The translations under genes were made by a program, and so were the position numbers. Shown here one piece after another: positions 1 to 12,600 of a DNA stretch of 64,000 nucleotides. The stretch spans positions 4,278,001-4,342,000 of the forward strand of contig JARCOQ010000002.1 of assembly GCA_029207755.1 (NCBI GenBank). The letters are read 5' to 3'. This stretch comes from Chamaea fasciata (Eukaryota; Chordata; Aves; Passeriformes; Sylviidae). How positions within the stretch are numbered: the stretch's first letter is position 1; each line of letters opens with the position of its first letter. Under the pieces are notes generated by a model, which was not told the DNA's origin, did not search any database, and saw only the letters and a program-made list of their open reading frames with translations.

Positions 1-477
1 GGTTTTGGCAAATATTTGGCAAGTTTTTTGGTCCGGGCATAGGAGGCAGACACTGGTGACAGAAAAACCCAGTCCTAACCTTAACACACAGCATTCCTTA
101 AAAGTGCATGTGTGGTGCTTTTCCTTTGGAGGTGGTAAGGAAAGGAGAGCTGGAGGGAAGGGGAACAGTCCAGAGCTAGGGGGTCTTGGATTAAATGCTC
201 TGAGGGCATACATCCTTGTGTCTGGGGATGAACTCCAACACCTAGTGATTTTCAGGTGCTACTCATGGTCATTAGGTCTCTCCACGCACAGAGATAATCA
301 CTAAAGGCACAGAGGTAATCACTAAAGGCAGATGATCACGACTCCACATGCCCGTGCCTATCTCTAGCTGCGACTGCCAAGGCTCGGCTGAAACAACTCC
401 TACCCCCCTTTAAGCCCTCCCTCTGATCCTGCTGCTGTTCCTCACATCAGCCACGGGTGAGGAGGGAGATCTCTTAC
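1..477 (-). other. MPZL1: MPZL1 intron 4 (partial), including a small tandem duplication
   Basis: This is the intronic sequence after the exon 4 donor. I find no further MPZL1 exon in it. A 21-base unit (CACAGAGATAATCACTAAAGG) is repeated in tandem at 287-307 and 308-328 with one mismatch. Confidence 0.6.
287..328. repeat. 21-bp tandem duplication
   Basis: Two adjacent copies of CACAGAG(A/G)TAATCACTAAAGG differ at one base. Confidence 0.9.
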
Positions 478-610
478 CCAGAGTATCGTTTTTTAGAGTT
501 GTTCTTTCTGATGACAAGACACACGACAATAGAGATGAGCGATGAGAGACCTGTAACCGTACCGATGGCTATCCCTGCCACGGTGGCAATGGGGAACGCA
601 GGCAGGTTGT
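478..610 (-). CDS. MPZL1: MPZL1 coding exon 4: transmembrane segment
   Basis: The 133-base exon follows CTCCGCAG and ends before GTAAGA. It completes Asp150, then encodes the stalk NLPAFP, a hydrophobic helix (about residues 157-183, ending VVCLVI) and the basic juxtamembrane segment RKNNSKKRYSG. It ends two bases into codon 194, the phase expected for joining to the cytoplasmic exon. Bases 1-477 contain no recognisable next exon, so the gene runs off the left edge. Confidence 0.94.
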
Positions 611-3600
611 CTGCGGAGAGAAGGGAGAAAACATTCAACTCTTCTGCATTCCCCGCTCAACACAAGTGCAAACCACAAATGCCCTTGAGCCTGGACTCGT
701 TTAGAGCACAAGGGACTAATGTAATACCCAGAAATTACAGCATGCAGCTGAGGTGGCAGTGGCAGCAGGCAGCCAGCAGGGTGACACATGAACAGAGCAC
801 ACACCAGGAGTGTTCTTAATGTCACCGTCCTTCAGGAGAGAGTTTATGTTGAAACAAAGGTTTTTACATCTCAGGGAACACAAGTGACAGCGAGGACAAC
901 CCTGTCTCATTTTGTATCTGAAGGGGAAAAAACCCCAGGTTACAGCCATCTGGCAATCCCCAGCGAGGTCAACAGGAAAAGGCAGGCATGCTCTGAAAGC
1001 AGATTTGGACAGAGCACATCGCTAACCCACTAGGAGGGCTGGATGCTGGGTGTTCTCCAGGGAGCATGCAGCACACAGCACAGCTCCTACCCAGGATCAC
1101 TCTCAGCAGCGTTTATACATGACTCTGGTCTCTCAAAACACAGCACTGTACATTTTTGTAGACTCATTTTTTACCCTTCTTAAGTCAGGATTGTTGTACA
1201 ATACCAGGAAAACACGTAGAACACAGTACTGCTTCACTCACGTTTTCCCTAATACTATTTTGGGGGAGAGTAGGCCAAAAAAGAGCAGCCAGAAACAAAA
1301 GCCAATCAGAGAATGAGCACAAAGCACTTACAAATCAAAGATACAGACTACCATTACAGTTTTCCCAATGAGAAACAAAGTCCTTTCCTTCCCCCCACAT
1401 CGTGGTTAACACAAGGAACATCATAGGCCAGAGGGTTTCCTACCAGATTCCATGCGACTCTAGCTATAGAAGTGAATCAGCAGAAGATCCAACAGGCAAA
1501 ACCTACGCTCATAGAGAAAAATCTGTCTCAGACACCTGCATCTGATCGTCACAGAACTGTTGAGGTTGGAAGGGAAGTCTTGAGATTGTCTAGTCCAAAC
1601 CCCCTGCTAAAGCAGGGCCAAGTAGCACAGTTTGCTCAATACTCTGTCCACTTTGGACTGGACTGTCTCCAAGGATGGGAGACTCTTCAGGAAACCTCGC
1701 TGTCGTGGTTTGACACTGGCCCAACACCAGGTACCCACGAGAGTCACTTGCTCACCCCCCCCCGCCACAGCTGGGCAAAGGAAGGAAAAGAAAGAAAAAG
1801 TTAGCAAAGGCTTCATGAGTGAGATAAAGGACTGGGAGAAATATTTCAAGAGCAAAACGGGCTCAACTTTAGTTGCAAAGTGAAATTTACTACTAACAGT
1901 CTTCTTTAGATGCTATCAATGTACATGAATACCTGGAGAGAGGATTCTCCTGAGCCTTTCTTCTCTTTTGCAAGCTAGATCACCCCTCCTTCTCTTCTGT
2001 AGGCCACACAATCCCAGCTGCCTCCATTTCTCCTCATATGAAAGGTGCAACAGTCCCTTAACCACCTTTGTTGCCCTTTACTGGACCCATTCCAGCAGGG
2101 ACCACAGACCAGCATGACCCTGAAGCAGGGGCATCATACTGAGGAAACAGGGCTTCCACTTAGTCTGTTCCTTTGGCATTCAGCAACTTTCAGCAGAAGG
2201 GCTACCTGGCCTCTGGCTGCTCCACTGATCATAACATCATTCAGCCAAACATCACATCAGCAGCTTTCTTGACTCTCCAGTGTGATATGCCAGTTGACAG
2301 CAAGATGGGAATTCAGAGTCTTAGTAAGAAATGGAAAATGAAGACATGAGTGCTACAGCTTCTTAGAGGAAGACTTTCTTTCCAGAACCTTTCAGCAGTC
2401 CAGGGATCCATCTGCTATTAAGGAAGAGAGACCTACAAGTGATAATATTCAGATATGTAAGATGTGATTGGATTTGAGGCCCATGCAAAAATGAACTCGT
2501 TTATTTTGAGGCATATAAGGAGTTCCCTATTTTCTGCATTTCTGATAGCAGACCTGCTGCTGCCTTGTAAACCTGAAAACACACATTTTTCTTAGAGCAA
2601 GGAAGCAAGTGACAATCCAAAACTATAGTGCAGAGTATCTGCTGAAGAACGATACTAGAACTCTGGTAGTTTTGTCACTTCTTTGACTCATGAGGGGTTT
2701 TTTGGTTGGTTGAATCTGAGTGATGGACAGCAGTTAGATCCTGTTAGCAAACGTTTTTAAGACTGTATTTTTAAAAATGCTAATGCTTTCAAGTGAAACT
2801 AAGAGTCTGGCTTTATTGCTTTTCAGAAAACAGTCCCTATATTTTCCAGCATTCCACAGTTACACAAATTCCTCATAAGCACTTCCAGAGCAGCCAATGA
2901 CTTCATTGTGAAAGACAGTCCCAGCTACATAGCCAAACACCAGCTCTGAAAGCCAAGGCTTAAGTTAAAAGCTCAACACAAACCGAAAATCCAGCCATTC
3001 AGAGAACACTTTACACTGTTTATTACTGAAATTCAGAGCAATTTCCATTTCATTGAGACCATGGCAGTATCAGTTTTATTCAAGCTGCAGGAAGGTGAAG
3101 TTTCCATTGCTCCTAAGTGTAAAGATTTTCATACCATTCTAATTTTTCCCCCATGTGTGTTCAGATCAAAGATCAACCACCTCCAGACAGGTAACACAAG
3201 CTGTCTTGAACGAAGTGTTGAGCAGCTTCCTGATACAAGCAGCATCAGCCTAATGTAAGAACTTTGAATTCCCTATGAATTTCTGTTGTTCAGACTTTAA
3301 ATGGTAGCTCTTTCCAGATTCAGAGAGTCTACTGAAAAAACAGTCTTGCTTTTCATCCCTGCCAGTAGAATTCTTCCAACACACTTGACAGAGCTGTTTG
3401 TGCAAACACCATGTAGGTACTGCAGCGAAAATCTGCTTGGTTAGTTTGGAAATTTTTAAAAATTAGGCCACCATGGAACTTACAAAATGCTTAATCCAAA
3501 ACCTAAAGCTAACCTATCATCTATGAGATCATTTAAATTTGCAAAGAATGAATGTGGCTTTGAACAGTTTACAACACCAGACGTGTGATTCAGAACCATT

Positions 3601-6600
3601 GGATGTATACATAGTAAAAAACCAATATGCACAAGTGCCATCATGTACTTATTCCAATTTAAAAACTTGCTCCAGCTCAGTTTAGGATGAGTTACAACCG
3701 ATTAGAAAAGCTTGAAAACCCATTTTCAGTCTTCCTAAGAATCCAAAGACAAGTGGTGCGGCACTTTTTCCAACAGTGAGAAGTGTTTCAAATACAGGGC
3801 CCCATTCAGAATCAGAGAGATTTTCTTCCAGATGCCCCAGTATGGAGAAGCCAGCATGCAAGTCTGTTGAAAAATATCAGCTGAATTAGTGTACTGAAGT
3901 CAGTCTTTAGTTGCTTAATCTGGGTTAAAATCTGAAAAGGCTTTTCCAAGACAGCCTGACTTTGCCAAACCAGCAGCTGCTTTACTGCTTCTTCACGGTG
4001 GCTATCATTGTGAGAAACTAAACAGACCCTACTTTACATAGGCTTCAAACTTCCAAGAAACAGGAAGTTCTAAGTGATGGCTGGACCTCCAGAGGTCCCA
4101 CCCAACCCAAACTGTTCCATGAAGAGAGAAATTAGATAGAGACCTTGCCTACGCAAGATCATGGAATGACCTCGTGACCTACCTGCTCTAGCTGCAGTAT
4201 CATTCCAGCTAGGACACACAGATAAATGTCTTCCCTAACACATTAAAACTAATGGAATAGCTGCATCAGCACAGCCATTTATGAATTCAACGTTTACTCT
4301 TGTCCTTCCTAAATAATAAATTTGGAAATGCAATTACTGTAACAATCATTTCATTGTAGGAAAAGCATCACATTTTGGCTGACCTCCAGCTGAGGCAGAA
4401 CAATCAAATGTTTTGGATGATCAAGGGAAATAAAGAGCCAAATTGACAAACAGTATCTTAGTGCTCTTGAACTGTGACAAATGTTACCAAATGCCAACCA
4501 GAATCCTCATGTGACTGCAAGCAGCCCTGAAGTTTCCAAGAGCCACCGTGGATTCTTTAAGAACACCCGAGTAAAAGAGACCGAATGCACATTCAACGCA
4601 AACACCTTTGCATGGAACACAGTAGCATTTCACTTTCTGTATGTTTGGACCACGTTCATAGTTTTGCATTCCACTGATATACCAGAAGAGCTTCAAAAAG
4701 AAAAGTCTGCTACTTTTTCTCCTTGCTCACCAGATTTCATAAATCACTCTAACCCCTGATGCAGCATAATGTAGGAAATACATTCATAGGACTTTAAAAC
4801 GAGAAGATTTGTTTTCACCAAGCCCTCCATCAGCTTTTCCTAACAATTTTTAAACCATAGGAATTAGTGGGCATAGAGGAAAAGGGTATGACATACAGTT
4901 TTTAAACAGCTGACAGATACTGGTTCCATTATTAGGACCTAGAAGAAGAGGATTTAAAAAAACAGTTGTTCCCTCCAGGCTACTCTCCCCCACCCCCCAA
5001 TAAAAGTGATTTAGACAAGGAATGGAGGGGAAAAAACAACCAAGTGAGAATGAAAAAAAATCATATAGGGTGAATGAATACCTTTCTCCACAACTCTAAC
5101 TCGGATTTCTCCTGGTTTGACAACAATGTCAGGTGGGTTCTTGACATCACAAATGTACGTGCCGTTGTCCCGGAACTGCATGTTTGATATAGTGATAGAA
5201 GCATCTTTCTTGTTTAGATCTCCAGCCCAAGTGATCCTGTCTTTAAATGGGATGTCCTTTCCAGGGTATGACTTCCCATTAGAGTAATAGAAAAACTGCA
5301 GTCAAGGAAAAGAGGATATAAGAACAATCCAATTAGCAAGTAGGGAGCCACCGTGCTTCTCTCACTATTACAGCATTCTCCCAGAGCCAGCTGTGCTGGA
5401 CACAGCCAATAGCTGAAGTCTTTTCTCCTCCTGCCTCACCTTGTTGCCTCTTGATCACACAACCACGCTTGTACCCCAACCACCCCAGCACAAGAGACTG
5501 TAACTTTCAGTTTTCAGTCAGTTTTGATTTGTTTTGTGGTTGGATTGGCTGGGGTTTTCTTTTTTCTGTTTTGTAGGGGACAGAGCTTTGCAGACAAGGA
5601 GGTGGGGAAAAGAAAACAACCTGGTAACCTGGTAATAATTAAAAGACAGAACAGTCCTGGAACAAAGCCATCTGTCTTTCAGGCACAGGAAGCTGCCTGC
5701 ATCTTAGCAGAAAAAGGATACCAAGTTTCCTATCTTGTGTTTTGCTGTGTGTTACTTGCAACTAAAGCACAGCTAAATTAACATGCAATGCCCTCCCTTC
5801 CTTCCACCCCCTCAGAAAATCCCATGACCAATTTAGAGTATATCTAGCTGTTTTCCAGAAACCTTCAGGTAACTAAATATAACTGTTTCCCAGTTTTTAA
5901 GTGACTAAGCTGCACACTGGCTCTGCACTCCCTATACGTGACCAAAAATCTTTGAATAAACCTCTTTAGTACAGACTAAGGAGGAACTGAGTGTTTCCTA
6001 ACTACACCTGCCCAGGATTGGAATTTAGAGCAGTAGAAGTGCATAGACTTCTACAGGACAACTCTGCTTTCAAACACATGGGATACCCTAAGAGAGGCAT
6101 CAAGGCTGCAGGCGAATTGCAGGAGCTCATTCTTTCTTAATTGGATATCCTGCAAGACAGCAAGACAAACCTAATCAAGAGTCAACCTGAATTCAGTTCA
6201 GTCTCCAGAGAACAGTGAAAGAAATTTAGGACAATATTCCAGCTTCCCGTTTCCTCTGCCTTATTTATAAGGCAAATTCTCTGCCACAGAGCAGACTGCC
6301 TACAAGACAGTCATATTTCCATTCAAGTCACCTCCTATCCCTTTTCCTTTTCCTGCCCTTGATCTCAGGCTTGCTATTCCACACCCTCTCTAACAGAGCT
6401 GCACTCTGAATATCAGGCCTTATCACTTGGCAGCACAAATCTTGCCCAGATCATGGCCATCTGTCCTGCTGCAGTCAATCTTATTTGCTGTCTACAGATT
6501 AACACAAATTCAACAAAGTATTTCACGTGGTAGAAAGCTGGCAAGCACAGAGGCAGCTGTCAACATTTTGGAAGGACTCTGCATCAGTCTGCAGCTTTTC

Positions 6601-9600
6601 CAGCCAGATTGTAATCTCTAACACAGCAGCACTGCATTACCACACCCCTGTGCACAGGGGAAGACATTTCACTGGAAGTCTAAAAGGCCAGAGGAAGACT
6701 CCTCAGCTCTCCAGATGTCCTCACTTGGGGGAGGAGAAATCACAAAGTAAAATATGTCCTGAAACACCAGCCAAGTGACTCGAGCCACACCTGGCCTATG
6801 GTGGTGCTGATGGCCACATCCAGGTGGAGCATCTGAACTGACTTCAATTCCAAAAAAACTGTTACATGCTGAAGCTGTATTCCTACAACTGAACAGTGAT
6901 GCAGAAAGGGAATGGCAAACCAGGATGTATGGGGAGCGGAAAACCCACAAACAGATGGCTTTTCTTCTCCCATCCTGTTCAACACTGGCAGGAAATATGC
7001 CCTACTTCCGTAAGCTTCTGCCCAGCTAGGCTTTGGATTCCCAATGGGAAGAGCTCTCTCTTGAAAACTAAATATTTATTTCACTAAATATTTATTTCTG
7101 TTCTTCAGAGCTCTATACACTGAGCAAGATGCTCACACGCTGGTTTTGACCATCTCTGCTCTGAGCAGTGAAGAGCTCTTGGAGCTTAAATGAGCTCATG
7201 TCTGTAGCAGAGGGAAGGAGACAAACACAAACAGGCTGAGCAACCTGCTGTCTCCACAGCTTCAAAGCTGTCCCAGAGTCCCTCGTCCTGCTTCCTCTAC
7301 ATTCTCACTCAGGGGGAGGAAGAAGGGAGGAAGAAGGGAGGAAGAGGGGAGGAAGAGGGGAGGAAGAGGGGAGGAAGAGGGGAGGAAGAGGGGAGGAAGA
7401 GGGGAGGAAGAGGGGAGGAAGAGGGGAGGAAGAGGGGAGGAAGAAGGGAGGAAGAAGGGAGGAAGAAGGGAGGAAGAAGGGAGGAAGAAGGGAGGAAGAA
7501 GGGAGGAAGAAGGGAGGAAGAAGGGAGGAAGAAGGGAGGAAGAAGGGAGGAAGAGGAGGGCTATCAACCTACCAAAGCCATTTCTTGGAAGATTTGCATC
7601 CAAAGGATCTGAGCCCACTTGGGCCCAACATACAGGAACTGAGCAATGACAAACATTATTTGCCCAAGTTCCTTGCTAGCCTGATTTTTCACTTGTTAAG
7701 TAACTACAGTATGAGGATGTAACTGCTTACTGAGTTGCGCTATTCAGTTCTGTTCTGAAACCAGGGAGACTGGTCTTACTTTAAACCCTTTCAAACAGAG
7801 GCTATACAGCACACAAGCTAAATAAACAACATGCACAGTACACAATGTAACACTGCAATTACAGCGGTAATTCAAATTCTGCCACTGCTAATTCAGTCAA
7901 ATCCAAAAGGACAGAGGATTTACAAAATTCCTAGATGCTCGTCTACTTCACACATACAGCTTCCATATCAACATCCCCCTTTTAAGACTAACAGAGTAAC
8001 TAGTGTATTTTGTGGTCACTGCACACTCCAGTCTTGGCAGAGATCTAGCAGACTGCAAATATTTTCAGACAACTCTAAAAAAGCCCCCTACAATCACAGT
8101 GATGGACATGAGGCACACAAAGGAGGGTCCGATCCATATCTGCTTGCTCCTTAGAACCAGCTAGAAGACCACTGCTCAGCCATCCCAGCCTCCCCTGCCA
8201 GGTGTGCTCCCCTGTTGCTTACTGAGATCCGGGTGGCTGCTCCCTCTGGCTGGAAGCTCCAGGAGACAGAGGCTGCGCTGCTGATCACTTCGAGGGACGT
8301 GAACGTGCACGGGAGCTTCGCGTCCGTCCCGTTCTCCACAAACATCTCCTCGGGGGTGATCACCTCCACTGCTGATACTTGGACTGCAGGGGAAAGGCAA
8401 AGAGAAGAAAGGAGGAGAACAAGACACATCAGTGCTGCTTTGAGAATCAGGAAGAAGTTCACATCACGTTGCCTAGAAGGGCAGAAGAGAAGAGGTATCA
8501 ATGACTCCTGCATCAGGTGATCGCACCGACTTCCCACTATACCTGCAACCACACAAGTACAGAGCAGGCCAAGTATATATTCACTTCTCCTTCCTTGTAT
8601 TATCTGTGACAGGATGTTTTCCACCTACAGGTGTTTCCTCTACAACACTTTGTGGAAGTCAATTCTATGGTGTAAAGGATGAGTTTAAAACTTTTTTGTA
8701 TCAGCAGACAGCAGGCATTGTAATAATTAAGCCTCATCAGAGGAACTAACAACATGACCCAGCTATTACTCAGCATCCTCTCTGGCACACATCTTGTTTC
8801 ATATCTCCAGTTTTTCCTAGCTGGAGGTAAAACAAAAGCTCACCTCCAGAAAGCTGAGGAGCAAACTTCTCCCACTCCCAGCTCTGCCATCTACTCCTGC
8901 CATGCTCCAAGGTCTGTACGTGCAAGGCCTCACAAATAATCACTCGGTTAGAGTTTACAAGCATGAGAGTAGTTTAATATTTTTTTTTCTACCTTAGGCA
9001 CAGTCAAAACAGCAAGCAGACCACAACCACCCTCCAAATTTAAAGTAATTGAGGTTAATATTGTGCTTGCACTGGTAGTTCTCCTAACAAGTAAGTAAAA
9101 TTCATCATGATTTGGAAAAACGTGTCGAAATGTGTTGTCATTCTTTATCTGGCACCTTCTAAACTGCCAGGGCACTATCCCTATCCAGATTTAAGCAGAT
9201 ACATCTCTACATTCATCCAGGTTTATGCAGAAAAACAAAGCATGATCTTGTGACATCACAAGAGAATGTCCATCAGGGTTCATGTCACATCCACGTGAAA
9301 GCAAAAATCTTGTCAAGTCAGTGTGGGTGGATGCACATGTGTGTTCCTGGTACCTGAAATATAAGTTTTGAATTTTATTAAACCATGATTTTCAGCATAG
9401 AGATGGTAACAGCAATCTACTTTCATAGGATCCTATGTTTTGGGCTCCAGGACCTTAAACCCCCTTGTTAGAACAGGAGAACAAACCTTCCTGCTCCATC
9501 AGCACTCCAGCGGATTTGTTCCTCAGCTTTGAATGAAATAGCTCCAAGTATGCAAACCAAACAGAAAGATGCAAGTCGAAGACATGTTTAGATAAAAAGA

Positions 9601-12600
9601 AAGAAAAGAAAAACCCACTTACATTAGTCCTTCAATCATGAGGTTTGAGTTTTTAGTGACAGCAACCAGCTCAGCAGCCTTCAGAAGCTGGACAGCAAAC
9701 ATGACTGAGCATGCAAGCAGCAGTGGGAGAATTGAGCACATCACAGCAATTGCAATAACCAAACCCAGAAGAAGCCACCATTCATTAATTCTGCTGTTCA
9801 GAGTCCACACTGTTCACTTCCAAAATTCACAGACTCCTCAGTCCCATCAGGTTGTCTCTCGATCCCTCAGACCCTCCTGTCATCACTGCCCTCAATTCCA
9901 AGAGAAAAAGTGCTCCAAGGGCGTGCAGAGTAGGGGTGGTGAATTTTCATCATGAGGTTCTGTCAGAGCTTCCTTTCTCTTGTACATACCCTGACTACGG
10001 GCCAAAAAATATTCTTTTGTAAAACAACTACCAAATATTTATTTGGAACATACAAAGACTTCTAGCAATCGAATTAAATGAACTGCGAGCTGCTGTGCTT
10101 TATGTATTTTTTCCAGCTAATGGTGTAGAAAAGAAAAATAAAATAAAATCAAATCCATTGTATTAAGTCCAAACCACAGAACAAACCTCCCTTTCAAGCA
10201 TAAAACAAGCAAGATGCCCTCAGTATTCGTGTAGGAAGAAAAGAGCCTGCACAGACATTGTCTGCTTGTCCATGGTACAGAGAACTCCTTGCCACACACA
10301 GGCAGTGGGTAGCACAGTTCTGCCTGATCTAAAGGAGTCACTGTTCTAACTCACTAGAACTGTAGTCAAGAGAAAAAAAATAAAAAAATTAAAAAAAGAC
10401 TTCTGTCTTCTTCTTCCATAGTCTGGGAAGGAAGAAACGATGTAATCCTGTACAGATATTTCTATCAAGTTTAATTTTCATCTGTCCTATTGTTGGCTCA
10501 ATTTCTTTGCTGATTTTCTCCCCTCTGCCTCTTTCACTGCTTCATAAATATTGCTCCTGCTTCAGTTGCCTTACAGCATGAGACACGGGTTCCTTAAATC
10601 ATAACCTGAGTGTTTGGTAGAGAGGCCACAAGATCTGCCAGCTGTTCACCCTCAGCCCTCTAATCCCATACTTGTACTGATATGGTGGCTGCTCCCACTA
10701 CCTTGAACTCTTTGGCCTCCTCTGTCATAATAAAATCCACGTGGATCATCTCCAGCTCTTTTCCTCCTCTTTCCACATTTACCAGGATTACATCCACCTT
10801 CCAGCTCCTCCACCTATTTAAATATTCCACTTGGAGAAAGTTGAATTTTGAGTCATATTTCAGTCACACTTGCACACTGTTCTATTCCTCAAGCTTACTC
10901 AGCCTTAGTTCCTCTTAAGAGGAAAAGATTGTCACAGGAAACTGTCTGAGAGAGAAGAGTGCTTTAGGAAGGGAAGGTCAGCAAGGTACATAGGGCAAAA
11001 ATAAACATTTGCTCTTCTCCCATGCATTCTCCTTGATCCCATCATCCTGTCCAACTGCCCTCACCCCCAGTAATTCCTTCTGAACAGCTCATCTAGCCTT
11101 CAGCTGCTTTTATTTTCTTCAGCAGAAAAACAGTTGTATTTTTCTCACCTATCATCAAAATAATCTGAAAAAAATCCACCTGTGCCTCTTCAGCCTTTTC
11201 TTTTAAATCTCTAGTGTTGTTTGAGCAGTTTTACTCCAACTACAATAACTCTCTCCGGCTCCACTTTCAACCCTCACACTGCAATGAAAACTCTCCATCC
11301 ACATCTTCCTTTCCAGACAATCCTCCTGCTCTTGAAATAAGACAAGACACTCATATTCTTACTAACTTACTAACCTTACTCACGAATCTTTTCTCATTTT
11401 TCTCCATGGATGGGATTCTTCACCAATGCTCTCTCTTTCCTTGGTACCTCACCTCAGAGATCTCATCTGCACAACAAGTTCAAGTTCCCATCACTGCCCT
11501 GACTACTCAGATCCGCGTCTCTGCTCAGGATCTGTCTCCTTATGACCAAGAACCAGCCTCAGTCTGACTTCTTCGTCAATGCTAAGCTGTCAGCTCACAC
11601 TAAATGGGACTAAAGCAGAGCGCAGCGCCCTCCACAACTGCTTTTACCACCAGGGACCTGTCACGTGTCTCTCCAACTCAACACCTGTGCAGCACCTCTG
11701 ACTTTGAACTCTGCCAAGGAAGAGTCTTGCAGAGTTTCCAGTCACCCGTTCAGCTGACACCAGACTAAAACCTCCAGTCTGTACCTTGGCCTTCATTATT
11801 GTTAAGTCCTTTTTGCTCTGGACAGTATCAGACCAGTAAGTACTGCAGCAACCAAGCTGCTCCAAGGGTCACACTAAGAAGAGGGGGACATTTCCAAGAT
11901 CACTGCTTCTTTCCATGAAGTGGAAATGACACCAAGCACCCATCCCTGTTTCAGGATGAAGAGACTCTTGTCCCCAACCACATTATAGCACTGATCTCAT
12001 GTAAAACTTTTCACATCCAAACTGTAGCACCTCCTCCTAAATGCTGTCCCTCAGGCTTGGGAAGATCCGCTCAAACCCTGCAAAATCCTTTCACTTCCTT
12101 TGAGCCCTCCCAAGCATGTGGTAACTGCATCTGTATGAATCCAACGGTGCCTAAGCTGCCAGTGCTTGGAGATCAATGTCTTTTAAAGCTGAAGTCATCT
12201 TTTCCTACTTTTACTTGTACTCCCTGGTTGCTTATACTTGCCTCGTAGTGATTTAAAAACAAATTGGGGGCAAGAATTGTTTTTATTTATTTTAATCCTT
12301 CTGTGCACCAAAGTTTTACACTAATTAACACCCAGATAATCAAAATTTCTTTGCATACCACTGTTTCTACTGAGATCTTGGATACAATGAAAATGTTAAT
12401 TAAGACTGTGAAAATAAAACCAAAATAAACTCAATTCCCCTGCATCCAACTCAATTTGATCACTAGGACACTTAGCAAACCAAGAAAGCAAACAGCTAAC
12501 ACTGTAATCACAGGCATCTTATTTCCACCAGCACAAACACAGCCCACATGGAAACTTTCATCAGATTGCTAAACACCAGAGGCTTAGGGCTGCTTCAGTT

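Larger units (their letters stand above)
611..5081 (-). other. MPZL1: MPZL1 intron 3
   Basis: This 4.5-kb intron is bounded by good splice sites. It contains an old CR1 interrupted by an LTR (1,548-2,150) and a short CR1 tail at 4,078-4,122. The remainder is AT-rich unique sequence with no supported gene. Confidence 0.8.
5296..8222 (-). other. MPZL1: MPZL1 intron 2
   Basis: This 2.9-kb intron holds a 242-base GGAAGA-type minisatellite near 7.3-7.56 kb and a 16-base tandem duplication at 7,067-7,098. I see no coding or RNA gene. Confidence 0.8.

Noticed and set aside
7262..7618. 118-codon minus-strand frame with 11-residue Leu/Pro/Ser repeats
   Set aside because: It is a translation of the 11-base minisatellite, because three units make 33 bases. 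There is no signal or flanking exon structure.
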